A stretch of DNA of 6,898 nt from Elusimicrobiota bacterium. GTDB lineage: Bacteria; Elusimicrobiota; Elusimicrobia; FEN-1173. The stretch is taken from assembly GCA_003158755.1 (NCBI GenBank), contig PMLF01000265.1, forward strand, positions 1 to 6,898, given 5' to 3'. The position numbers and the translations under genes are program-made. The first letter of the stretch is position 1, and each line of letters opens with the position of its first letter. Shown here one piece after another: positions 1-6,163 of the stretch. The notes beneath the pieces were generated by a model. That model was not told the origin of the DNA, did no database searches, and saw nothing but the letters and a program-made list of their open reading frames with translations.

Positions 1-493
1 TCATCGCGGGCAGAACGCATTGCTCGTAAGGGGAAATGGGCAGAAACCGGGGGGTTTTCGGCTCCGCGATCCCGCGCACGATCATCCGCCCCTTCAGATC
101 CCAAACCACGAAGTCGTCGATGATCTCGGTCACCTGGGCCACCAAGGTCAACGAATCCCGCTGGAGCCGGGGATTCATGCTTTGAATGGAGGGAAGTTTC
201 GCCAACTCATCCACGGTCTGGCGGGCCTTGGCCAATTCCTCATCGACTTGGACCGCCACGTTTCGCGCCATCACGAACTCGTCCTGCTGTTTTTGCCGTT
301 TCAAAGACTCTTCGCTTTGGCGGATCGAAAAATAGCCGGTGGACAGAGTGCCGAACAGGACGACGGCGATCAAAGATCCCGTCAGTTTGAAACGCAAACC
401 GAGAGGGCGTCGCAGCCAAGAGCGGGCTTTCGACTCCGCCCCGGAACCGCTCGGAGGAAGCGCCGGGCGGGATTCATTCCGAAGAGCTTCCAC
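1..493 (-). CDS. Membrane sensor protein, N-terminal part (probable sensor kinase; cut by window edge)
   Basis: Only the first 164 codons are inside the window; the gene continues past the left edge. It starts with GTG at 493, preceded by a good ribosome binding site (GGGAGGGG, 4 bases away), 33 bases after the stop of the response regulator. Residues 1-33 are a polar, Ser/Pro/Arg-rich cytoplasmic tail. Residues about 34-56 (FKLTGSLIAVVLFGTLSTGY) form one membrane segment after an Arg-rich stretch. Residues about 57-110 are strongly helical and charged, followed by VTEIIDDFVVWDLKGRMIVR, the kind of strand pair seen at the start of Cache/PDC extracytoplasmic sensor domains. This is the usual front end of a sensor histidine kinase, a chemoreceptor or a membrane GGDEF protein. 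The output domain lies outside the window, so the exact class is unknown. Position directly after a REC-domain gene favours a histidine kinase partner; that is inference. Confidence 0.75.
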   Translation of the reverse strand, partial: MEALRNESRPALPPSGSGAESKARSWLRRPLGLRFKLTGSLIAVVLFGTLSTGYFSIRQSEESLKRQKQQDEFVMARNVAVQVDEELAKARQTVDELAKLPSIQSMNPRLQRDSLTLVAQVTEIIDDFVVWDLKGRMIVRGIAEPKTPRFLPISPYEQCVLPAM

Positions 494-526
494 GATTTCC
501 CCTCCCGGGATAACCGAACCTAATCC

Positions 527-1444
527 TTAGGACACCCGCACCAGGTGGTTGCCGCCTTTCTTCTTGGCTTCGGCCAGGGCTTTTTTGACGCGGTCCATCA
601 CCTGGGCATGGTGCTTGAATCCGCCGGGCATCACGTCGACGAAACCGATGGAGACGGAAAGGAAAGGCTTGGGCTTGCCGTCCTTGCCCAGGCGGTGACC
701 CCGCTCGCGGGACGCCTCGTCGTATTGCATGGGGAGCAAGGCTTCGGCGTTCTCCAAAATGCGCGCGGCGATGACCTCGGCGCGGGCCGGAGTGGAGATC
801 AACCCGAAGTCGTCCCCGCCGAGGTGGGCCACGGTGTCGTTGCGGTTGCCGAGTTCAACGACGGCGCTGCGCAAGATGGTGCCCAGGAGCCGCAACAGGC
901 CGTCTCCCCGCTCGAACCCCATCTCCTCGTTGAACGCCGAAAGACCGTCGGCGTCGACGAGGCCCACGCTGAAGGATTCCTCGGCGGCCAGGCGCCGCTT
1001 AACCTCCTCCTCCATCGTCAGGCTCCCCGGAAGTCCCGTTAGGGGATTGGAAGCGATGTTCTGGCGGGTGCGTTCGATCAAGCGTTCCACCCGCGCCAGC
1101 AGTTCGATGGGCTCGAACGGTTTGGAAATGTATTCATCGGCGCCGAGTTTGAAACCCGTCAGGCGGTCTTTGATGGCCGTCAGGCTGGTGACCATGATGA
1201 TGGGGATCAGGCAGGTGCCGGGGTCCTGCCGGAGCCTTTGGCAGACCTCGAACCCGTGCATCTTGGGGAGCAGGACATCCAAAAGAATCACATCGGGACG
1301 CTCCGTCCGGGCCTTGGCCAGGGCTTCCTCGCCGTCCATGGCGACCATCACTTGGTACTTCTCCGATTCCAACATGTGCTGGAGAAAATCCACCAAGTCC
1401 CGGTCGTCCTCCACCAGAAGCACCCTCGCGTTGTCGACGCCCAT
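527..1444 (-). CDS. Response regulator with REC and variant GGDEF (GGDDF) domain
   Basis: This 305-residue PleD-like protein has an N-terminal receiver domain (about 7-124) and a C-terminal diguanylate-cyclase-type domain (about 134-303). The receiver has all the usual residues: acidic pair D13/D14, phospho-acceptor D56 in VILLDVLLP, T86 and K108-P109. The second domain opens with NPLTGLPG (133-140), a form of the D-x-LTGLPNR signature. It keeps D164 of the metal-binding strand, N172 and the G-D at 180-181, and carries GGDDF at 209-213 instead of GGDEF/GGEEF. The fourth signature position, normally Glu, is Asp here, so cyclic-di-GMP synthesis may be weak or absent; the fold may instead bind nucleotide or act as a dimer or protein-interaction module. 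No RxxD inhibitory site is evident. Start ATG at 1444 has an ideal AGGAGGAG at 1451-1458 that overlaps the previous stop codon, indicating an operon. The sensor gene follows 33 bases downstream. Confidence 0.92.
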   Translation of the reverse strand: MGVDNARVLLVEDDRDLVDFLQHMLESEKYQVMVAMDGEEALAKARTERPDVILLDVLLPKMHGFEVCQRLRQDPGTCLIPIIMVTSLTAIKDRLTGFKLGADEYISKPFEPIELLARVERLIERTRQNIASNPLTGLPGSLTMEEEVKRRLAAEESFSVGLVDADGLSAFNEEMGFERGDGLLRLLGTILRSAVVELGNRNDTVAHLGGDDFGLISTPARAEVIAARILENAEALLPMQYDEASRERGHRLGKDGKPKPFLSVSIGFVDVMPGGFKHHAQVMDRVKKALAEAKKKGGNHLVRVS

Positions 1445-1450
1445 AAAAAT

Positions 1451-1458
1451 CTCCTCCT
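1451..1458 (-). promoter_or_regulatory. Ribosome binding site of the response regulator, overlapping the preceding stop
   Basis: AGGAGGAG lies six bases before the ATG at 1444 and shares its first two bases with the TAG of the small frameshifted ORF. The overlap supports that ORF being a real upstream member of the operon. Confidence 0.75.
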
Positions 1459-1650
1459 ACTCCGATTTGTACGTCAGATAGATGCCCACAGGCAGCCCCT
1501 CGGTTTCACCGCCGCGGATCGCTTTCAAGCTTACATTGGTTTTAGGCGGAGTGCGACCGATGGCATCCACCAAAACTTCCAGAACGTCCACCGTACGGAC
1601 GTTAAACTCGACGATCAGCCCTCGTGGATTTCCAGTCGATTCACCCTCAT
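1457..1650 (-). pseudogene. Small ORF of about 64 residues broken by a one-base frameshift
   Basis: An ATG at 1650 overlaps the TGA of the lipoprotein gene (ATGA, the usual translational-coupling overlap). It reads ten sense codons, MRVNRLEIHE, then Gly and an in-frame TGA at 1617-1615. Shifting back one base at the GAGGG run (about 1619-1623) opens a frame that continues 54 codons, through GLIVEFNVRTVDVL and LPVGIYLTYKSE, to TAG at 1459-1457, right on the ribosome binding site of the response regulator. The downstream frame has no ATG, GTG or TTG that looks like a start with a binding site; a CTG at 1618 is the only alternative for most of it. The joined product is a plausible amphipathic alpha/beta small protein. 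I do not recognise the family. The simplest explanation is one G missing from a G-run, through mutation or consensus error. A programmed -1 shift is less likely because there is no X-XXY-YYZ slippery heptamer. Confidence 0.6.
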
Positions 1651-3578
1651 TCCGCGCGCACGAAGGGCAGGACGACGTCCCGCCCCTGCTTATATGCGCT
1701 CAGGGTTTCATTCTGCACGGGGCCTTCCGTCAATAGGTCGATGTAGGGAGGCGCCGGATATCCCTTGAGGGCTCCGCCGAAGCGATCCGGTCCCGGCTGC
1801 TCGGCCACCGGCATGGGCGCGGGCTCGCTCCCCCCCGGCGAGGAAGGCGACCGTCCCATGACGGCCACGGCGAACCCCCAATCCTCGGGTTCCCCTCTCA
1901 AATATTTTCGCGGCACCGAGACCTCGATCACCCCCGGAGCGACGACCTTCACCGGCAGGGTCGCCACGCGCCGGGGACCTCCCCCTTGCCAGGGCTGGTA
2001 AAGCCGCGCCCCCCACCCGTCCACGCTCAAAGCGAACTCCCAGGCGTTCTGAGGCTCCACCTGGCCCGGACGTCCCGGGAGGAGAATCTCCGACCCGGCT
2101 CCCGGCAGATGATTGATGTCGATGTACGTGTCGATCAACTCCAGGCTGAACCCGCCCGGAGCGCCCGCCGGGTTGGCCAGGGCCGCCATCTCCCATCGGA
2201 ACACCACTTCCGCCGGCCGGGGTTCCACGCGAAAATACCTCAGGTCCCACGCCCCCACCGGAATATTGGAACCCGTCGGATAGAAAAAATCCCCGGGTCC
2301 TCGGTCATCCTTGGAGCCGTCCCGCCAAACCAACGTCGCCCCATCCCGACGGAAAAAAGCCTCCGAGCCCTCCTCGGCGGCGCCCTCGCCTCCGCCGGAG
2401 AAGCCTTGCCGAACCGCCGCCGGCGGCGGTTCGCCCAAGAAACGGAACACCTGCTCAAGGGAGGCCAAAAATTCCCGCTTCCATTCGGCCGAGCGGGCGT
2501 TCGTCGCGTCGGCCCCCAGATGGAAAAACGTTTCGCCGTTCTCCGCCGCGAAGATCCCGCGGACGGCGCGATCCAGCGTCTGCACGCTCGCCTTCCCGGA
2601 GTTCTTGAAATCCTCCACCGCCTTCCGGGTGATCCCCAGCAACTGCCACGCCCGGTTCTCGTCGGATTTCCCGATCCATGAAGACAAGTCCGACGGGGTC
2701 CAACGCTCGGACGGACGGAGGACGTCGTCCCCCGCTTCGGAAGGCGTCACCCAACGGACTCCCCCCGACGACATCAGAACATCCAACGCCGACAACTCCT
2801 CCATGGTTTCCACCTGCATCGGAGCCCGGAAACGGGGAGGGTTCCCGCCGGAGACCAAGTTGCCCGCCAGCCAGGCGCGCCGGACGGCGTCACCCCCTCT
2901 CGTCGGGAAAGGCGCCCCGACGGCCACCGTCGGCCCACCGGCGTCGTAGAAGCCGGGCCGCGCTTTCGCGCCCAGGTAAAACCACCGGATCCCCAATTTG
3001 GCCAGGGGCTGCAACTCCGGGCCGACGACCGCGCCCCAAGGGACTTCCAAAACGGACGGGGACGCGCGCCAGCGACGGTGGTAAACGCTCTTGGCCAGGG
3101 CCGCTTGTCCGATGACGTCGTCGGGCCACTGGAAAGATTGCGGAACGGCGACCGTCGTCACCGTTGAGAGCTTAACCAAATCGCCGTCGGTGATCAAAGC
3201 GAGGACCGGACGGTCCGGAAGGGTTAAAAGGAACTCCACTTGATGGCGGGCCGCCAGGTCCCCAAGGAGGGTTTTGGCCTTGCGGGACGGTTCGTCCTCG
3301 CCGAAGAAATTCTCCGGCAGGATCAGCCCCAGGTGAAGTTGCGGCCGGGCCGCCAGGAACTCGGCCACCGGCAACGGCGGTTGTCCCGACCTCACCGCCC
3401 AAAGCACCACGGCGGGGACGCCGGCTCCCGGCGGAGGAAGGACCGGCGTCACCGGCGGAGGAGGCGGCACAACCACCGGCGGCGTCGCCGGCGGAAGAGG
3501 CGCGGGGTGATATCGCACGGGCCCCAGACATCCCGCCAAGAGCAGGATCGCGGAGGCCTCCAAAAGAAATTTCCTCAT
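1647..3578 (-). CDS. Lipoprotein: catalytically degenerate GH57-like domain plus glucodextranase-C domain
   Basis: The predicted lipoprotein has 643 residues. Residues 1-16 are a signal peptide (MRKF, then a hydrophobic run) ending in the lipobox LAGC with lipidated C17. Residues 24-52 are a Pro-rich tether. Residues about 56-385 resemble the later parts of glycoside hydrolase family 57: VEFLLTLPDRPVLALITDGDL (113-133 region), FQWPDDVIGQA, PWGAVVGPELQPLAKLGIRW (180-199), VTPSE (277-281), WIGKSDENRAW (301-311) and AAENGETFF (344-352). GH57 enzymes have a catalytic Glu in the P-S-E-G motif; here the equivalent is P180-W-G182, and the His of the HPILPL motif is replaced (D-R-P-V-L). No HxHQP motif precedes it. 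Residues about 420-638 are a full glucodextranase C-terminal domain (FFYPTGSNIPVGAWDL, IDTYIDINHLPGAGS, NAWEFALSVDGWG, DRFGG, YIDLL), which in amylopullulanases and glucodextranase serves glucan or cell-surface attachment. A carbohydrate-binding envelope pseudoenzyme is the best reading. An ATG at 3608 (ten residues longer) has a better binding site (AGGGGG), but the lipoprotein signal fits 3578. Confidence 0.85.
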   Translation of the reverse strand: MRKFLLEASAILLLAGCLGPVRYHPAPLPPATPPVVVPPPPPVTPVLPPPGAGVPAVVLWAVRSGQPPLPVAEFLAARPQLHLGLILPENFFGEDEPSRKAKTLLGDLAARHQVEFLLTLPDRPVLALITDGDLVKLSTVTTVAVPQSFQWPDDVIGQAALAKSVYHRRWRASPSVLEVPWGAVVGPELQPLAKLGIRWFYLGAKARPGFYDAGGPTVAVGAPFPTRGGDAVRRAWLAGNLVSGGNPPRFRAPMQVETMEELSALDVLMSSGGVRWVTPSEAGDDVLRPSERWTPSDLSSWIGKSDENRAWQLLGITRKAVEDFKNSGKASVQTLDRAVRGIFAAENGETFFHLGADATNARSAEWKREFLASLEQVFRFLGEPPPAAVRQGFSGGGEGAAEEGSEAFFRRDGATLVWRDGSKDDRGPGDFFYPTGSNIPVGAWDLRYFRVEPRPAEVVFRWEMAALANPAGAPGGFSLELIDTYIDINHLPGAGSEILLPGRPGQVEPQNAWEFALSVDGWGARLYQPWQGGGPRRVATLPVKVVAPGVIEVSVPRKYLRGEPEDWGFAVAVMGRSPSSPGGSEPAPMPVAEQPGPDRFGGALKGYPAPPYIDLLTEGPVQNETLSAYKQGRDVVLPFVRAE

Positions 3579-3611
3579 TCCCAAAAGATCACGTAAGGCA
3601 TTGCACATTGG

Positions 3612-3705
3612 CCTCCCCCTTTGAAAAAGGGGGATCGAGGGGGATTTGATTCTCGACGCCGGACGACGGAGAAATCCCCCCTCACCCCCCTTTTTCAAAG
3701 GGGGG
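3612..3705. repeat. Palindromic interspersed repeat, PPLKKGGEGG/IPLFQRG type
   Basis: Two arms of about 34 bases (3612-3646 and 3672-3705) are near-perfect inverted copies around a 25-base centre. Each arm also contains its own small palindrome, CCCCCTTTGAAAAAGGGGG or the six-C/G version, followed by a second G-run and ATTT. This design is a familiar dispersed element in many environmental bacterial genomes; its translated forms are FPPLKKGGEGGF and SPSIPLFQRG, and the minus strand is indeed open through it. It separates the CBM48 gene from the lipoprotein gene. In the mRNA it would fold into a long hairpin, and its last small palindrome contains the AGGGGG sequence just before the possible ATG at 3608. 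Confidence 0.9.
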
Positions 3706-3778
3706 AACACAATCGCATTTTTCATCGTTTTGGTGAGAGGGACTCGTCGGGAACGGTCGCTTATCTGAGCTTTTGGGC

Positions 3779-4408
3779 TCATTGGATTTCCAGCACCGAC
3801 GCCTCTTTCGGAGCGGGCGTCCGGTCGGGATTGGACGGGTCCAAGGTCCATTTTCCGTCCACCTTGAATTTGTAAAGGTATCGTCCGGGGGCGAGAGTAA
3901 GCGTGGTCTCCCACGCCCCATTTTCACCGAGGGAAAGAGGCGTTCCGGCGGCGTCGAACCCATTGAACGATCCGCCCAAGAGAACCACCTTGGCCCCTGG
4001 GGCCTCCAGGCGGAACACCACCGCCCGGGGTTGTTTCACCGTTGCCTCGATGGGCGCTTTTTCCGCCGGGACGGAGACCGGGGTTTCCGGCGCCAAAAGG
4101 TCGGAGACGTCGAGGTCCTTCATGGCTTGATACCGTACGTACGCCTCCACCCATCGCCGACCGGACACGAAAAACGCCGCGCCGGCCACGGCCAGGAATA
4201 GGATCGCCCGCAAAACAGATAGGAAGGAAGGCGGTTGAAACGGGGGCCGCGCTTTGACGGAAGAAGGCTTAGGCGTCGGCGGCGGAGCCGTCGGAGACGC
4301 CGTCGAGGGAGACGGCGGAACCCCGAGGGACGACGGAGCCGCCGGCGCGACGGCCGGGGGCGCGCTTTCTACCTTGTCTTCGCGAGAAGATGAATCGCTC
4401 GTTTCCAC
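3779..4408 (-). CDS. Single-pass membrane protein with C-terminal glycogen-binding (CBM48/AMPK-type) domain
   Basis: The product has 209 residues, started from GTG at 4408 behind GGGAGGG. The start lies inside the end of the sugar kinase gene (40-base overlap), which implies coupled translation. Residues 1-60 are low-complexity Pro/Ala/Ser, ending in a few basic residues. Residues about 62-83 (FLSVLRAILFLAVAGAAFFV) are one membrane segment. Residues about 84-128 form a short linker. Residues about 129-209 are an early-set Ig-like CBM48 domain: VVFRLEAPGAKVVLLGGSFN, then WETTLTLAPGRYLYKFKVDG and KWTLDPSNPDRTP. This is the pattern of the AMPK beta/isoamylase glycogen-binding fold, including the W and K-F positions that usually contact glucan. 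There is no catalytic domain. Positive charge is similar on both sides of the membrane segment, so topology is unclear: the domain may hold cytoplasmic glycogen at the membrane or face the periplasm with the neighbouring lipoprotein. The region upstream of 4408 is open but belongs to the kinase gene and has no better start. Confidence 0.82.
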   Translation of the reverse strand: METSDSSSREDKVESAPPAVAPAAPSSLGVPPSPSTASPTAPPPTPKPSSVKARPPFQPPSFLSVLRAILFLAVAGAAFFVSGRRWVEAYVRYQAMKDLDVSDLLAPETPVSVPAEKAPIEATVKQPRAVVFRLEAPGAKVVLLGGSFNGFDAAGTPLSLGENGAWETTLTLAPGRYLYKFKVDGKWTLDPSNPDRTPAPKEASVLEIQ

Positions 4409-5463
4409 ACGCCCTCCCGCCCGAACCCTCCGGGCTTCGTCACCCACCAAGATTGATCCCGAACCCCCGACGACACCGTCAGCGGGACTCCCCGGTCCAC
4501 TTCCGCGGTCACCCGCCACCGACGGACGTTGAGGGCTCCGGCCAAGGCGGCGGCGGTTTCGCCGCCGGTAACGGCGAACCGGCGAATCCCATATCGCCGA
4601 GCTTCTCGGACCGCCTTCCGGATCAGCGACCGCAACACTTCGCGAGGATCGCCCCGCTGAGCCGGGACCGAAACCACAAAAACGTTTTCCAAACTATGGA
4701 TCGCACCCAACTGAGCCCGAGACTTCGGATGCGCCGACCCCGACACCAGCAACACCGGGGGTCGTTTAATTCCGTCATGCCGGCGAAGGCCAGCATCCAG
4801 GGTTTGAAACGGTTTCTTGGAACCAGCCTTACTGCCTGGACCCCGGCTTTCGCCGGGGTGACGATTTCCCGCCAAAACCCGCGCCAACGCCGCCGCGAAC
4901 CCCGCCGATCCGACCGCCGACCGAACCTTTCCTTTTATCGCCTCGGCCGCAACCCGCCGCAAAACCTTTTCATCCTTCACGTCGGGGATCCAAAACCCGT
5001 CCCCGACGATATCCGCCACCCGGTCCGTGCGCAGCGGGTGGCGGGGATCCCGCCCAAAGGCCGTGCGGTGAAGCGGGACTCCTTCGAGCCGAAGCCGCCC
5101 GCCTTCGACCGTCCGTCCCGCGGCGGGAAACGCCGGGACCACCGGGACCCGTTCGGGATTCCCCGTGGCGAGGCGAAAAGCGTCCAATTCCGCGCGGACG
5201 GGACCTCTTAAGGTGGAGTCTATTTTCTTATAAACGAAGGAGGCGCGCCACTGCCGGAAGAGCCCCGCCGCCCGCCGAACCCGCTTCCCCGCCTCCTCGT
5301 CAGAAAGACCCCTCGACTCGGTGGAGATCACCCAAACGTCCGCCCGCGACCTCTGTCCGGACGGAGGCCACAGGAAAATCTCCGTACGGAACCCAGCCCG
5401 CTCGAAGGCCAGCGCCGCGTCCCCCGCCCCCGTCAAGTCGTCCGCCAGGACGCCGATTTTCAA
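4369..5463 (-). CDS. Four-carbon acid sugar kinase family protein (DUF1537/OtnK-like) with translated repeat insertion
   Basis: The 364-residue protein belongs to the family of ATP-dependent kinases that phosphorylate four-carbon sugar acids such as threonate or oxo-tetronate. The N-terminal domain shows ADDLTGAGDAA (7-17), KKIDSTLRGPVRAELDA (79-95) and VPAFPAAGRT (109-118). The C-terminal nucleotide-binding domain shows LLVSGSAHPKSRAQ (238-251), VTGGETAAAL (298-307) and KPGGFG (343-348). Residues about 201-230 (RHPGESRGP ... LDAGLRRHDG) are not family sequence but a translated dispersed repeat, placed in the linker between the two domains. Without it the protein is about 334 residues, shorter than typical members of about 420; the N-domain is shortened after RTDRV (146-150). 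The start is TTG at 5463, which matches the conserved KIGVLADD beginning; no ATG or GTG lies in frame between it and the upstream gene, and the binding site is poor. The usual partners (epimerase, decarboxylase, PdxA2) are absent, so the substrate cannot be assigned. Confidence 0.88.
   Translation of the reverse strand: MKIGVLADDLTGAGDAALAFERAGFRTEIFLWPPSGQRSRADVWVISTESRGLSDEEAGKRVRRAAGLFRQWRASFVYKKIDSTLRGPVRAELDAFRLATGNPERVPVVPAFPAAGRTVEGGRLRLEGVPLHRTAFGRDPRHPLRTDRVADIVGDGFWIPDVKDEKVLRRVAAEAIKGKVRSAVGSAGFAAALARVLAGNRHPGESRGPGSKAGSKKPFQTLDAGLRRHDGIKRPPVLLVSGSAHPKSRAQLGAIHSLENVFVVSVPAQRGDPREVLRSLIRKAVREARRYGIRRFAVTGGETAAALAGALNVRRWRVTAEVDRGVPLTVSSGVRDQSWWVTKPGGFGREGVWKRAIHLLAKTR
4773..4863. 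repeat. Palindromic interspersed repeat inserted in the sugar kinase gene (HPGESRGP type)
   Basis: The two 28-base ends (4773-4800 and 4836-4863) are inverted copies, 22 of 28 positions matching, both with CGTCA at the outside and TCCAG at the inside. The right end contains the small palindrome CCCCGGCTTTCGCCGGGG. Read on the minus strand it gives RHPGESRGP ... LDAGLRRHD, the signature translation of a very widespread dispersed repeat. It keeps the kinase frame open. The left arm has diverged more than the right arm, suggesting the insertion is not recent. Confidence 0.9.
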
Positions 5464-5478
5464 AGGAGTCCGCCGTAC

Positions 5479-5513
5479 AAAAAAAGAGCCCCCGCCGGCG
5501 GACCGGCGAGGAC
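5479..5513 (-). terminator. Strong intrinsic terminator after the radical SAM gene
   Basis: On the minus strand, arm GTCCTCGCCGG (5513-5503), loop TCCG and arm CCGGCGGGGGC (5498-5488) form an uninterrupted 11-base-pair stem with two G-U pairs. It is followed at once by TCTTTTTTT (5487-5479). It starts 14 bases after the radical SAM stop and ends only 15 bases before the TTG start of the sugar kinase. Confidence 0.88.
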
Positions 5514-5527
5514 ATTTGAAATCTCTC

Positions 5528-6163
5528 TCATCCCGCGTCCTCGGCCAAAAAGGGCCTTAGGACGAAACGCGCCCCCCGCTCCTCGGCCGCCCGGCGGACC
5601 GCGTCGGCGTCCGGGGCGGTCCCTTCGACGGCCGTCACCGTCGTCTCCGGCACCCGGCCGACGCACGCCGAAATAAAGTCCAAAACCGACGCCAGCGCTT
5701 TGCCGCGGTATTCGGGAAGGGGCCGCATGATTTCTTCGTAGCGGAGCGGATCGACGGTGTTTAGGCTGATCGACACCGCGTCCAGGAACCGCGCCAGGTC
5801 CGGCGTGACGTCGCGCCCGTTGATGAGGTTCCCCAAGCCCACGGTATTGAGGCGGACCCGCTTCGCCCCCCGGGACCGAAAGGCTCCCGCCAACTCCTCC
5901 ATTTCCTTGATCCGGAACGTGGCCTCCCCGTAGCCGCAAAACACGACCTCGCGGAACACCGACAAATCCGCCGGGGCCGCGTCCAAAATTTCTTTCACCG
6001 ACGGCTCCCCGGGCAATTTCAAGTTGAAACCCCGGTATTTGTAGTCCAGGGAGAATTTGATGCAGAACCGGCAGGCCGTGGGACACCGACTGGTGAGGTT
6101 GACGTAGAGCCCGTCCCCGTAGCGGTACACCAGGGAAAATTTTTCTTTCGTCGATGATTCCAT
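5528..6163 (-). CDS. Radical SAM protein, probably of the TatD-associated type
   Basis: The product has 211 residues. The [4Fe-4S] cluster motif C27-P-T-A-C31-R-F-C34 (CX3CX2C) follows the strand GLYVNLTSR. FCGYGEAT (76-82) takes the place of the GGEP SAM-binding motif, and LNTVGLGNLINGRD (105-118) and VSISLNTVD (130-138) are the next barrel strands. The opening Y-G-D-G-L-Y-V-N-L-T-S-R-C-P and the small size match the TatD-linked radical SAM proteins, whose substrate is unknown. A tatD gene is not in the window. There is no auxiliary-cluster (SPASM/twitch) extension. ATG at 6163 is preferred over upstream in-frame starts because it fits the family start and lies exactly six bases after a TATAAT box; the bases just before it (TTCCTC) are not a ribosome binding site. 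It lies 25 bases beyond the nfu stop and is followed by an intrinsic terminator. Confidence 0.85.
   Translation of the reverse strand: MESSTKEKFSLVYRYGDGLYVNLTSRCPTACRFCIKFSLDYKYRGFNLKLPGEPSVKEILDAAPADLSVFREVVFCGYGEATFRIKEMEELAGAFRSRGAKRVRLNTVGLGNLINGRDVTPDLARFLDAVSISLNTVDPLRYEEIMRPLPEYRGKALASVLDFISACVGRVPETTVTAVEGTAPDADAVRRAAEERGARFVLRPFLAEDAG

Noticed and set aside
20..523. Plus-strand open frame of 167 codons at the left end
   Set aside because: It is the complement of the sensor gene, which has a membrane segment, a good binding site and sensible composition; the plus-strand product has no recognisable features.
729..1481. Plus-strand open frame of 250 codons opposite the response regulator
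   Set aside because: It is low-complexity Ser/Arg-rich sequence typical of an antisense shadow in GC-rich DNA; the minus strand encodes full REC and GGDEF-type motifs.
1615..1623. Programmed -1 ribosomal frameshift in the small ORF
   Set aside because: There is no slippery heptamer and no obvious stimulating stem-loop just downstream; a missing G in a G-run is simpler.
3612..3705. Repeat at 3612-3705 as CRISPR or as an intrinsic terminator
   Set aside because: There are only two inverted arms, no direct repeats with spacers, and no T-run following the stem on either strand.
3579..3914. Upstream extension of the lipoprotein reading frame by 112 codons
   Set aside because: The extension runs antisense-like through the CBM48 gene end and the palindromic repeat, and would bury the clear lipoprotein signal peptide that begins at 3578.
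5300..5515. Minus-strand frame starting at an ATG inside the terminator stem
   Set aside because: It is in a different frame from the conserved kinase start and its product is Gly/Arg-rich with no family features; the ATG is part of the terminator hairpin.
5460..6086. Minus-strand open frame of 208 codons over the radical SAM gene
   Set aside because: It is out of frame with the CX3CX2C radical SAM gene and its product is Gly/Arg-rich shadow sequence.
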